Of a stretch of DNA of 14,089 nucleotides, positions 1 through 6,479 are shown in pieces. The stretch is from JAGLWP01 sp964444095 (GTDB taxonomy: Archaea; Nanobdellota; Nanobdellia; Pacearchaeales; GW2011-AR1), in contig CAYUEW010000014.1 of NCBI GenBank assembly GCA_964444095.1, forward strand, positions 1 to 14,089. The letters run 5' to 3'. A model generated the notes under the pieces. It was given only the letters and a program-made list of their open reading frames with translations, was not told the origin of the DNA and ran no database searches. The translations under genes were made by a program, and so were the position numbers. The first letter of the stretch is position 1, and every line of letters begins with the position of its first letter.

Positions 1-1
1 T

Positions 2-1324
2 TATGATAATTTATTATACAATGCAACATATGTAACAACTACAGGTGTAACAGAATTAAATGTAACTGTTGGGGGGAATATTGCTCAAGGCACATTTAAT
101 GATACTCATGAAGTTGTAGTAAAAAATCAGACTGATTTAATAGCAAATTTTACCCATAATTTCACAAAATCTATTTTGGACCTAAGTTTGGTCAGCATAC
201 AAAAAACATCAACCTATTTAATTGTTAATTTTTCAAACCAAGTGCAAGAAAACAAAACTTTGTACATAGAAGATAATAGTTTTATTGGATTATGTGTTAA
301 AGATGAAGAAATTAGTTCAATAAGTGAAATGAGCGCGGCATGTACTGGGAGCAATGAAATAGATTTTACAACTTGCTTAGGAAATAATACTGGAGTCAAT
401 TTGAACGGAGTAATTTGTATAGACAATGGAACAATAATTAGTGTTCAAAATTTATCTTATTCTGCAATCAGAGGAACCTTAGCAACGCCTGTTACTCCAG
501 TTACTCCTTCTGGAGGCGGAGGGGGTGGGGGAACAACTAGCTCCAGTTTTACAATCACTCCAACCAAAATTAGCACAACCATAAAACAAGGAGAAACTTC
601 TTTAGAAAGCATGGTTATAACAAACACTGGTAATAGTCTTGTAACTATCTCGTTACAAGAATCTGGACTGGGAGATTTAATTAGAATAAGTGAACTAAGT
701 TTAACATTGGGGGCAGGAGAATCTAAAATAATTTTCTTAGATTTTTTAGCTAGAGAAGACACTTCTCCAGATTTATACATGGGTAAATTGCTCATATCTG
801 GAGGAGGAATCACAAAAGAGATTTTAGTGGTAGTTGAAGTAGAATCAAAGGAATCTTTGTTTGATGTAATGCTAGATATTCCAGAAGAGTTTTCGCAAGT
901 GGCACCAGGAAATAACATGTTCGTTAAAATAAATCTTTTCAGATTACAATCAACAGAAAAAAGAGTAGATGTGACATTAATATATTCAATTCGTAATTCT
1001 CTGGGGGAAGAAGTAATTCAGCATAGTGAAACAGTCGCTGTAGAAACAAGTGCATCATTAATACATGAGTTTGAGATACACCAAAATATGAAAGGAGATT
1101 ATATTCTTTATGTTCAAGCAATTTATGAGGATACAATAAGCAGTGCAAGTGGTTCATTTGAAGTAACAAAAACCCAAGTGTCCTCTAGGGAAAAAACATT
1201 TATACTCTCTGCTCTTTGTTTATTTATAATACTAGCAGTAATAATTTATAAATATGAAAGTCGAAAAATTCCGCATAAAATTAAAAAACAAATCGGACTA
1301 GAAAGTTTAATAAAAAAGAGGTAA
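2..1324 (+). CDS. Surface protein with C-terminal membrane anchor (5' end cut off)
   Basis: The frame is open from base 2 to the stop at 1322-1324, so the gene begins left of the window; a TTG at 176 is only an internal codon. The visible 440 residues hold an extracellular part rich in N-X-S/T sequons over the first ~150 residues. A Thr/Pro linker ending in seven glycines follows (about residues 162-177), then beta-rich, probably Ig-like domains (about 180-390). One hydrophobic helix (about 399-416) and a Lys/Arg-rich tail end the protein, which predicts the bulk outside and a short tail in the cytosol. No catalytic motif is visible, so a structural or adhesive role is only inferred. The next gene starts one base after the stop (TAAAATG), and a GAGGT ribosome site overlaps the end of this gene. 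That implies co-expression with the two small membrane proteins downstream. Confidence 0.8.
   Translation, partial: YDNLLYNATYVTTTGVTELNVTVGGNIAQGTFNDTHEVVVKNQTDLIANFTHNFTKSILDLSLVSIQKTSTYLIVNFSNQVQENKTLYIEDNSFIGLCVKDEEISSISEMSAACTGSNEIDFTTCLGNNTGVNLNGVICIDNGTIISVQNLSYSAIRGTLATPVTPVTPSGGGGGGGTTSSSFTITPTKISTTIKQGETSLESMVITNTGNSLVTISLQESGLGDLIRISELSLTLGAGESKIIFLDFLAREDTSPDLYMGKLLISGGGITKEILVVVEVESKESLFDVMLDIPEEFSQVAPGNNMFVKINLFRLQSTEKRVDVTLIYSIRNSLGEEVIQHSETVAVETSASLIHEFEIHQNMKGDYILYVQAIYEDTISSASGSFEVTKTQVSSREKTFILSALCLFIILAVIIYKYESRKIPHKIKKQIGLESLIKKR
1318..1322 (+). promoter_or_regulatory. Ribosome binding site of the first small membrane protein
   Basis: GAGGT lies four bases from the ATG at 1326 and overlaps the stop of the surface-protein gene. 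The 14 bases AAAAGAGGTAAAAT ending just inside this ATG (1314-1327) recur exactly at 1774-1787 before the next gene. This makes it a useful template for where that gene should start. Confidence 0.6.
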
Positions 1325-1325
1325 A

Positions 1326-1775
1326 ATGTATTTAACAATTGGTCTCAGTATAGTAGCATTCGTGATTTACCTAGTGACATTTCTGATGTTTCTTTGTATT
1401 AAAAAAAGAATGAAAGGAGAAATAGTGAAGTTTTTAAACTTTTTAGCATTGGTTATTTTATTCCTGATTCTACTTCGAGTAGTAAATCTTTTAACTAAGC
1501 TCACATTATTTTCTGTGCCTTATTTGTCTGAATTCTTGGTGGTGTTTACAGCTCTTTCCTTACTTTTAGCTATAGCTTTTTTATTAAATCAAGTGAAACA
1601 AAAAACAGATAAAAAAGAAAAAATACGTACATTTAAATCTATACGCAATCCAAAAAAAGAAGTTAAAGTAAAGAAAAAGAAAATTTCTAAGAAACCAAAA
1701 ATTCGAAAGATTAAAAAAGTAAGGAAGTCTGATAATAAAAGAGAGCAAGCTCTCTTTAAAAAGTACGTAAAATAA
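1326..1775 (+). CDS. Small three-helix membrane protein with lysine-rich tail
   Basis: I do not recognise a named family. The 149-residue protein has three hydrophobic segments (about residues 4-26, 36-58 and 66-88). About 60 residues of very basic sequence follow, with repeated KK and KKK runs, which should lie in the cytosol and could bind nucleic acid, lipid or another protein. The ATG follows the upstream stop by one base and has a GAGGT ribosome site, so translation is probably coupled to the surface-protein gene. The following gene encodes a second protein with the same plan (three helices, short Lys-rich tail). The two may be distant paralogues or partners in a membrane complex with the surface protein; that is inference from layout only. 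Confidence 0.75.
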   Translation: MYLTIGLSIVAFVIYLVTFLMFLCIKKRMKGEIVKFLNFLALVILFLILLRVVNLLTKLTLFSVPYLSEFLVVFTALSLLLAIAFLLNQVKQKTDKKEKIRTFKSIRNPKKEVKVKKKKISKKPKIRKIKKVRKSDNKREQALFKKYVK

Positions 1776-1777
1776 AA

Positions 1778-1782
1778 GAGGT
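1778..1782 (+). promoter_or_regulatory. Ribosome binding site before a gene with no ATG
   Basis: GAGGT sits within the 14-base stretch AAAAGAGGTAAAAT, identical to the one before the ATG at 1326. Here the bases that should give ATG read AT followed by AAAATC, so no conventional start codon follows. The spacing from the last G of GAGG to the ATC codon at 1791 is nine bases, still workable for initiation. Confidence 0.5.
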
Positions 1783-1790
1783 AAAATAAA

Positions 1791-2114
1791 ATCGTAGATA
1801 TAGAATTAGTAAAGGGTTTAATATATTTTTCATTAGCACTAGTAAGTATTTTTATAGGAATCCTTACAATATCTCGTTCTCAAGGAAAACTGCGCACAGC
1901 TACTTTTTCCCTAACAGGCGCTTTTGTATTTTTTGCTGTTTATCAGATTGGAGTAATTTTAAATCTCTTTGGAGAAATATTTAACAAAACATTAGTATTA
2001 AACATCCTACATGTTTCTGTTATGATATTAGTTTTATTTGCATTGATAAATATACACCAAATAATAATGGGTTTTCGAAGTCGTCCAAAAAGCAAAGCAA
2101 AAAAGAAAAAGTAG
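1791..2114 (+). CDS. Second small three-helix membrane protein; start codon missing or non-standard
   Basis: From 1791 a frame of 107 sense codons runs to TAG at 2112-2114. It encodes IVDIELVKG, three hydrophobic helices (about residues 9-26, 39-60 and 66-92) and a tail ending in SKAKKKK. This resembles the preceding protein in plan, and base composition is like the neighbours, so I consider it real. An in-frame TAA at 1782-1784 closes the frame upstream, and no ATG, GTG or TTG precedes the helices. Two explanations fit. Translation may start at ATC 1791 behind the GAGGT at 1778. Alternatively one G may have been lost after base 1787, because restoring it gives ATG AAA ATC (MKIVDIELV) at exactly the distance used by the previous gene. 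Function is unknown; it is probably co-expressed with the two genes before it. Confidence 0.65.
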   Translation: MVDIELVKGLIYFSLALVSIFIGILTISRSQGKLRTATFSLTGAFVFFAVYQIGVILNLFGEIFNKTLVLNILHVSVMILVLFALINIHQIIMGFRSRPKSKAKKKK

Positions 2115-2127
2115 TTGTGAATCTAGT

Positions 2128-2144
2128 ACAATAATTCTTATAAA
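2128..2144 (+). promoter_or_regulatory. Archaeal promoter (BRE/TATA) of the 119-residue protein
   Basis: ACAATAATTCTTATAAA contains TTATAAA about 26 bases before the ATG at 2166, so transcription should begin at or next to the start codon (leaderless). The same 17 bases occur unchanged before ftsZ at 6468-6484. Confidence 0.65.
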
Positions 2145-2165
2145 CAAATCCTTTTTATTTTCTTC

Positions 2166-2525
2166 ATGGAACTAGTAGCATTATTATCTTCTGGAAAGGG
2201 TTCGTGGGCGCAGGTTTCTGGTTTGATAAAGCAAGGCGATTGGGAGAAGGTTACTTTATTGGGTGACGAGTTCGCTTCAAGTTTTCAAGTGCAAGAAAAA
2301 GCAGATATAACAGAATTCATTAAAGTCAAATTGGATAAACGGCTTAAGGATTTGCGGGACGAATTTTCGCAGAAGCTTAAAGGAAAATTCGCAGGAACAG
2401 AAGTCGCTTTGAGTATTGCATCAGGCGACGGAAAAGAGCACATGGCATTGATTTCTGCGCTGATTAATTTGCCTGTTGGAATTCGATTCGCCGCACTTAC
2501 AAGAGACGGCGTGATTGATTTGTAA
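2166..2525 (+). CDS. Small archaeal protein, possibly CARF/Rossmann-like
   Basis: A 119-residue soluble protein that I cannot name. It opens with a strand and turn, VALLSSGKGSW, then a helix and a second strand (KVTLLGDEF). A long charged helix spans about residues 45-78, and a C-terminal strand-loop-helix reads SIASGDGKEHMALISA, followed by two hydrophobic strands. A first strand ending in a Gly/Ser loop plus a late G-x-G-K loop before a helix resembles the nucleotide-sensing CARF fold of CRISPR-associated proteins, but no effector domain or CRISPR locus is present. The resemblance is from memory of motif shape and is weak. The gene has its own leaderless-type promoter and ends two bases from the convergent taw1 gene. 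Its sequence looks richer in G and C than the flanking surface-protein genes. It could equally be an unrelated Rossmann-like domain. Confidence 0.8.
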   Translation: MELVALLSSGKGSWAQVSGLIKQGDWEKVTLLGDEFASSFQVQEKADITEFIKVKLDKRLKDLRDEFSQKLKGKFAGTEVALSIASGDGKEHMALISALINLPVGIRFAALTRDGVIDL

Positions 2526-2527
2526 AA

Positions 2528-3511
2528 TTATAATTCACTTTTCTTAATCTTCATATCTTCTTTGTTTTTTCCTAAAAGAACAACTCTGCTTTCTTTTTTC
2601 TCGTCGAGGAATTTGTATGCTGGAAGAAATTTCAAAACTTCATTTGCAAAATCTACTATATCTTGGTGATAGGGCATTCTGTCGTAACCAAGTCTTTGTC
2701 GCGCAAACCCAACAGACATAAATCCTTTAATTTCCACAAACATTGGATTTGCTCCCTCAATCATCTTTGCATAATTCTCTGGTTCAATCATATTTAATCC
2801 TTTAACTAAATTCATTCTAAACACTGTTCGGCATTTTAGAGAAGACATAATCTCCAAACTCTTGTTCAATTTTTCCCACGCATCTTTCATAGAACTTCTG
2901 TGAAACTTTCCATAAAGAATTTTATTCGGCGTATTAACAGAAATGTAAAGTTGTGTCGGCAACTGATTTTCTTTTTTTATTTCCTCAAGCTTTTCTGGAT
3001 AAAGTCCATTGGTAACAAGGAAACTCGTCTTCCCTCTACTTCGTAATTCTTTAATTAGTTCCCCAATTTTATCATACCCTGTCGGCTCACCAGACAATGA
3101 AATTGCAAATTGAGTAGGTTCTTGCGCTTCTTTAAATTTTTCCATATCTGCTTTACTTACTCTTGCCCCCTTACTTGTTGGAAGTTTTTTAAATCCAAGA
3201 AGAAGTTTTCTTTGCGCTTCAATACACCCATCAATAATTTCTTTAGGTGAATCAACATCTCCCTCCAATTTATCTCCAATTGTTAATTCTATTGCCCTCC
3301 AACAATGTACACACTTATTCGGACACCACATAACCGACGGCGTCATCTGGCAACATAAATGACTTTTAATCCCGTAAAATTGTTCTTTATAGCAAACGCC
3401 TTCGTTTCTGAGAGATTTTTTCGTCCACCTACAAACTTGCACTGCAGAATGTTTTCCCACAATCGCATAATGTTGTTTCTTCAGAGCATCTTTAACTTTT
3501 TGAGGTATCAT
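2528..3511 (-). CDS. taw1: Taw1/TYW1: 4-demethylwyosine synthase, radical SAM
   Basis: Taw1 condenses N1-methylguanosine-37 of tRNA-Phe with pyruvate to form the tricyclic 4-demethylwyosine, the first committed step of wyosine synthesis; it acts in the cytosol. The 327-residue length is normal for the archaeal enzyme. The radical-SAM motif CPNKCVHC gives C63, C67 and C70, which hold the cluster that cleaves SAM. C27, C40 and C53 match the three cysteines of the second [4Fe-4S] cluster known in this family. The MTPSVMWCPNKC context and the later NTPNK and FRMNLVKG segments are also typical. The gene lies 35 bases downstream of the site-2 protease gene on the same strand. A TTTTAAAA stretch in that gap could be a weak promoter of its own. 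The Trm5 methyltransferase that prepares the substrate is not in the window. Confidence 0.93.
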   Translation of the reverse strand: MIPQKVKDALKKQHYAIVGKHSAVQVCRWTKKSLRNEGVCYKEQFYGIKSHLCCQMTPSVMWCPNKCVHCWRAIELTIGDKLEGDVDSPKEIIDGCIEAQRKLLLGFKKLPTSKGARVSKADMEKFKEAQEPTQFAISLSGEPTGYDKIGELIKELRSRGKTSFLVTNGLYPEKLEEIKKENQLPTQLYISVNTPNKILYGKFHRSSMKDAWEKLNKSLEIMSSLKCRTVFRMNLVKGLNMIEPENYAKMIEGANPMFVEIKGFMSVGFARQRLGYDRMPYHQDIVDFANEVLKFLPAYKFLDEKKESRVVLLGKNKEDMKIKKSEL

Positions 3512-3546
3512 AAAAAACAGAAAACTACATCAGTTTTAAAAGTTAC

Positions 3547-4968
3547 TTAAAAAAAGCTCACAAGCCAAAATGCCATGATTACAAATAATAACAATAAGAA
3601 AAGGTATGTCACAACTGAAAATGCTCTCTTTGCGATTTTTTCTTTTTTGGTTATTGCTAAAATTGTTAAATAGAAAAATCGTCCCCCATCAAAAATTCCT
3701 ACAGGCAACATATTTACCAAAGCAATACTAAAACTAACCATAACTAACCACCAGAATAAATAATAGATAAAATTAGCCGCTTCAAATTTTGATGCATAAT
3801 AAGTGTTCGGTTCTTTGAGAGATAATGCGTTCACAATACTTCCCATTACTCCAGAAGATTTTTGATTTGCAAATCCAATTCCAAGATAAGCCCTATCTGC
3901 ATTAGCGGGGTGCATTCCGAGGACAATTTCATATTCTTTTATTTCTTCATTAACTACTGCAGTAATAGTCACTTCTTCTCCAGGAGAATATAATGAAAGA
4001 ACTTCCGAGAGTTCACCCACCTCGGTTATGCTAATGTCATTAATTTTAGTGATTGCTCCTTCTAAATTAGCATTGATTGCCGGTGCATCTTCATACAATA
4101 AAATATATTCCTCTGTGTTTTGTTGAGTTTCCCAGAATTCTTGTGTAATCAAAAAGATTTCGTCTTCAATACCTACCTCTGTAAGCCCCTTTTCATTAAT
4201 CAAAGGAGAAATACTTTCGATTGTTGCATCTGTTATAGGAATACCGTTTACTAAAGAGACAGCAGATATACTTGCAACAGAATAAGTATAACTATCAAAC
4301 GTGACGCCAGCAGGAGCAAAAGCCAAGATAAAGAAAAGCCACATCAATCCGAAAGATAAAATAGCAGTTAAGATGTTCGCAAATGTTCCTGCAGCAAGCA
4401 CAGACATTTGAGGGAATATTTTTTTCTTTTGCATTTGTTTTTCATCAAGTTCAACAAAAGCAGCTAAGAAAACAGGCAAGAAAAACGGGAAAAATCCAAA
4501 ACCGGTTTTCTTTATTTTAACATTGTTGTGAGCAGCAAAAATTCCGTGGGCACATTCATGAACTATTGCAACAATTGCAATTATTACAATCCAATATGTA
4601 AAATAAAACGGGGGCAAGAAATCCAACTTGAAAACTTGAGGCAAGTATGGAATAAGAGGCATTATTGGGGGGATTTTAATTGCTCTGACGATTTCGGGAT
4701 TAAGCACATATATCCAAACTATTTTACCAAAAAGATAAACAATCGTGCCCATTAATAAATAACCCAACCCTATAACAACATAACTAAGAATATTCAAAGT
4801 TTTAGTAAACTTTTTCCCAATCCTATTAATTAATCTTATTCCCCAACTTGCTCTGTATAAAAGTAAAAGCCCTTCTTTCTTAAGGTTCTCTCTTTTTTTA
4901 TAGAGGAATATCCCAATAAAAATTAAGAAGATTACTAATAATATCATATCATATAACATAACGCTCAT
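3547..4968 (-). CDS. Site-2 protease-like membrane metalloprotease (M50) with PDZ domain
   Basis: This 473-residue polytopic membrane protein has the zinc motif HECAH (H137, E138, H141) of peptidase family M50. The second signature, NMLPVGIFDGG (about residues 419-429), supplies the metal-binding aspartate D427. Between them are several transmembrane helices and a soluble stretch of about residues 230-365, whose part around 290-350 (GAITKINDISI and following) looks like a PDZ domain. Family members cut within the membrane, typically releasing a membrane-held regulator or clearing signal-peptide remnants; the substrate here is unknown. An upstream gap of ten bases separates it from the eL40 gene, with an AGAGG ribosome site overlapping that gene's stop. 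It is therefore probably translated from the aIF5A-eL40 message. Methionine 4 is an alternative start. Confidence 0.9.
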   Translation of the reverse strand: MSVMLYDMILLVIFLIFIGIFLYKKRENLKKEGLLLLYRASWGIRLINRIGKKFTKTLNILSYVVIGLGYLLMGTIVYLFGKIVWIYVLNPEIVRAIKIPPIMPLIPYLPQVFKLDFLPPFYFTYWIVIIAIVAIVHECAHGIFAAHNNVKIKKTGFGFFPFFLPVFLAAFVELDEKQMQKKKIFPQMSVLAAGTFANILTAILSFGLMWLFFILAFAPAGVTFDSYTYSVASISAVSLVNGIPITDATIESISPLINEKGLTEVGIEDEIFLITQEFWETQQNTEEYILLYEDAPAINANLEGAITKINDISITEVGELSEVLSLYSPGEEVTITAVVNEEIKEYEIVLGMHPANADRAYLGIGFANQKSSGVMGSIVNALSLKEPNTYYASKFEAANFIYYLFWWLVMVSFSIALVNMLPVGIFDGGRFFYLTILAITKKEKIAKRAFSVVTYLFLLLLFVIMAFWLVSFF

Positions 4969-4978
4969 TTTTGTGCCT

Positions 4979-5140
4979 CTATTTTTTCTTCAAAGGTCTA
5001 AATGCACTTTTTCCACATTTTCTGCATCTGACCTTACCTCGCAAAATTTTTTGAGGATCAGCTCTAATTTTTGTTTGACATTTTTTACAGACAAACATAT
5101 TCTTGAAAAGTCTATTTGATGCTTCTGGTATTTTTGCCAT
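4979..5140 (-). CDS. rpl40e: Ribosomal protein eL40 (L40e)
   Basis: A 53-residue, very basic protein beginning MAKIPEASNRLF. It has a four-cysteine zinc ribbon: C18 and C21 (CKKC) and C39 and C42 (CRKC). That is the layout of archaeal L40e, a large-subunit protein which in eukaryotes is made fused to ubiquitin. Its ATG overlaps the stop of the preceding 54-residue gene (TAATG). A strong AAGGAG ribosome site lies inside that gene at 5149-5154, so translation is coupled. It sits between aIF5A and a site-2 protease in one minus-strand operon. No cysteine is missing and the length is normal. Confidence 0.9.
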   Translation of the reverse strand: MAKIPEASNRLFKNMFVCKKCQTKIRADPQKILRGKVRCRKCGKSAFRPLKKK

Positions 5141-5304
5141 TATAATTTCTCCTTAGGTTTTGCTTCACAAACCCGTTTCATTGATTCCATGATTTCTGAA
5201 GGTTTTGGTTTCTCCATAGTTATTCTTGCAAGCCCCACCGGGGTAAGTGCATCAGCTAGTGAACTATATTCTGTTTTTTCTGGCTCGTTATATAATCTTA
5301 TCAT
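5140..5304 (-). CDS. Unrecognised 54-residue protein between aIF5A and eL40
   Basis: The frame runs from ATG at 5304 to TAA at 5140. Its protein begins MIRLYNEPEKTEYSSLADAL and ends KPKEKL. It has one cysteine, no membrane segment and no zinc motif, and I recognise no family. It looks real for three reasons. It fills the gap between two conserved genes exactly, starting one base after the aIF5A stop and overlapping the eL40 start by one base. AGAGG lies at a usable distance before its ATG. Its codons resemble its neighbours'. The context suggests a translation-linked function, but that is inference. Confidence 0.7.
   Translation of the reverse strand: MIRLYNEPEKTEYSSLADALTPVGLARITMEKPKPSEIMESMKRVCEAKPKEKL
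5149..5154 (-). promoter_or_regulatory. Ribosome binding site of eL40
   Basis: AAGGAG on the minus strand lies inside the end of the 54-residue gene, eight bases before the eL40 ATG. Together with the TAATG overlap it supports coupled translation. Confidence 0.6.
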
Positions 5305-5305
5305 T

Positions 5306-5692
5306 TTATAATTTCCTCTTAACTATTTTTGTACCTTCAACATCCCAGTATTCTACGTTGGAGTTTTCTTCTAGTTCTTGTTTTAAATCTTCTGGACATG
5401 TAACTTCAAGCGTTTCAAAATTTTCCAAGTCCATTAAACTAACTTTCTCTCCCATTGAAAGCACTTGGCCTTTTCTTTTATTTACAATTGGAATTTCAAG
5501 TTTATCATGTCCTGGTGTCACGAAAACCTTTTTTTGTCCAGAAAGAATGCTTGTCGCCTCTATCCTTACCTTTGAATGTCCGTGCTTTCCAGTTTTACTA
5601 ACATCCATTTTTTTTATAGTACAAGGCTCTCCATCAACAATAATGCTCGTTCCAACCCGTGCCTCTGTTGCGCCAATTATCTTTAAAACCAT
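5306..5692 (-). CDS. eif5A: Translation factor aIF5A
   Basis: aIF5A (homologue of bacterial EF-P) helps the ribosome form difficult peptide bonds, notably at prolines, and carries hypusine or deoxyhypusine on one lysine. The 128-residue length is normal. The N-terminal SH3-like domain contains the modification loop SKTGKHGHSK with target lysine K36, and the C-terminal OB-fold half follows from about residue 70. The ATG lies about 26 bases from a symmetric TATA box shared with the divergent FKBP gene, so its message is probably leaderless. It is the first gene of the aIF5A / 54-residue protein / eL40 / site-2 protease / taw1 operon. Deoxyhypusine synthase is not in the window. Confidence 0.95.
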   Translation of the reverse strand: MVLKIIGATEARVGTSIIVDGEPCTIKKMDVSKTGKHGHSKVRIEATSILSGQKKVFVTPGHDKLEIPIVNKRKGQVLSMGEKVSLMDLENFETLEVTCPEDLKQELEENSNVEYWDVEGTKIVKRKL

Positions 5693-5713
5693 ATTCTATT
5701 CAAAAAAAATAGA

Positions 5714-5721
5714 TTTATAAA
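5714..5721. promoter_or_regulatory. Symmetric TATA box between aIF5A and FKBP genes
   Basis: TTTATAAA is its own reverse complement. Its centre is about 26 bases from both start codons: ATG at 5744 on the plus strand and ATG at 5692 on the minus strand. The 51-base gap holds no other good TATA box, so one element may serve both directions, each with a leaderless transcript. Confidence 0.65.
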
Positions 5722-5743
5722 CATTTTTACTCAAGGAATTAAA

Positions 5744-6394
5744 ATGAGTATTAAGGATAAAGATTTTCTTGAGATAGAATTTGTAGGAAAAGAAGAAGAT
5801 GGGAGAATTTTCGACTCAAATATTAAGGAAGAGCTTGAAAAAATGAATTCAAATATTAAACCAAAACCTTTTGTTTTCTGTTTAGGCGAGGGAATGTTCC
5901 TGAAAGCAATTGATGATTTTTTAATAGATAAAAAAGTTGGAGAAAATTATAAGATTGAACTTTCATCAGAACAGGCTTTTGGTAAAAGAAATCCCAAGAT
6001 GATTCAGATGATTCCAATGAAAATGTTTAATGAACAAAAAACAAGGCCTATCCCTGGAGCAATGTTTGTTTTTGATGGGCGACCAGCGAAAATTTTAACA
6101 GTTTCTGGGGGGAGAGTAATGGTAGATTTCAATAACCCCTTAGCAGGAAAAAATGTTGTGTATGATATTAAGGTAAAAAGAAAAGTAGAAGAATTAAATG
6201 AAAAAACAAAAGCGCTTATTGATTTCTTTTTTAAAAAAGAGCTCAAATTCCAAGTAAAAGATAAAAAAATAATACTTCAAGTTGACAAATTTTTAATGGA
6301 ATATGCTAAACTCTTTCAGGACAAGTTTAAAGAGATTCTTGGCTTAGAATTAGAAATTCAAGAGATTGATGATTCAGTTAAAAAATCACAATAA
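5744..6394 (+). CDS. FKBP-type peptidyl-prolyl isomerase (SlyD-like) with C-terminal extension
   Basis: A 216-residue cytosolic protein that should catalyse cis-trans isomerisation of proline bonds and help folding. The N-terminal half shows the split FKBP fold: FLEIEFVGKEEDGRIFDSN at the start, then KVGENYKIELSSEQAFGKRN. An inserted flap domain follows (about residues 80-130), then the closing VDFNNPLAGKNVVYDIKV strand. The NPLAGK signature is the usual one for archaeal and SlyD-type FKBPs. Residues about 150-216 form an additional charged helical domain that I cannot name, also common in long archaeal FKBPs. There is no signal peptide. It shares a promoter region with aIF5A, which suggests growth-linked expression. 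Its stop codon lies inside the first copy of a 17-base direct repeat (6383-6399). Confidence 0.88.
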   Translation: MSIKDKDFLEIEFVGKEEDGRIFDSNIKEELEKMNSNIKPKPFVFCLGEGMFLKAIDDFLIDKKVGENYKIELSSEQAFGKRNPKMIQMIPMKMFNEQKTRPIPGAMFVFDGRPAKILTVSGGRVMVDFNNPLAGKNVVYDIKVKRKVEELNEKTKALIDFFFKKELKFQVKDKKIILQVDKFLMEYAKLFQDKFKEILGLELEIQEIDDSVKKSQ

Positions 6395-6479
6395 TTCTTT
6401 ATGCGAATTGTTTAGTCAATGAAAAGAGACAAGGAGCATCCGACTTGTCGGAGAATTATAAGAAATCACAATAATTCTT
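6383..6479 (+). repeat. 17-base direct repeat flanking the FKBP-ftsZ intergenic region
   Basis: AAATCACAATAATTCTT occurs at 6383-6399, across the FKBP stop codon, and again at 6463-6479, inside the ftsZ promoter. The copies are exactly 80 bases apart. The second continues into TTATAAA (a TATA box) while the first continues TTATG, so only the second is a good promoter. A promoter duplication or an inserted segment could explain this. Confidence 0.6.
6428..6452. repeat. Overlapping inverted repeats upstream of ftsZ
   Basis: TCCGAC (6439-6444) and GTCGGA (6447-6452) form a 14-base near-palindrome with a two-base centre. GACAAG (6428-6433) can instead pair with CTTGTC (6444-6449) across a ten-base loop. 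The two pairings share bases and exclude each other. The position, after the FKBP stop and before the ftsZ TATA box, suits an operator or a 3'-end structure; neither is proven. Confidence 0.55.

Noticed and set aside
176..178. TTG as the start of the surface-protein gene
   Set aside because: The frame is open without a stop from base 2 with the same sequon-rich character, so the gene is cut by the window edge.
457..918. Minus-strand frame with poly-proline opposite the surface gene
   Set aside because: It is the shadow of the Gly linker codons; no ribosome site and no domain.
5247..5720. Plus-strand 157-codon frame opposite aIF5A and the 54-residue gene
   Set aside because: It covers a clear conserved gene on the other strand and its protein has no recognisable feature.
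6439..6452. Near-palindrome as an intrinsic terminator of the FKBP gene
   Set aside because: No T tract follows, and archaeal termination depends mainly on T-rich stretches rather than hairpins. I kept it only as an inverted repeat.
6383..6479. Two-copy 17-base repeat as a CRISPR array
   Set aside because: Only two copies, short, with a coding sequence end in one and a promoter in the other; no cas genes.
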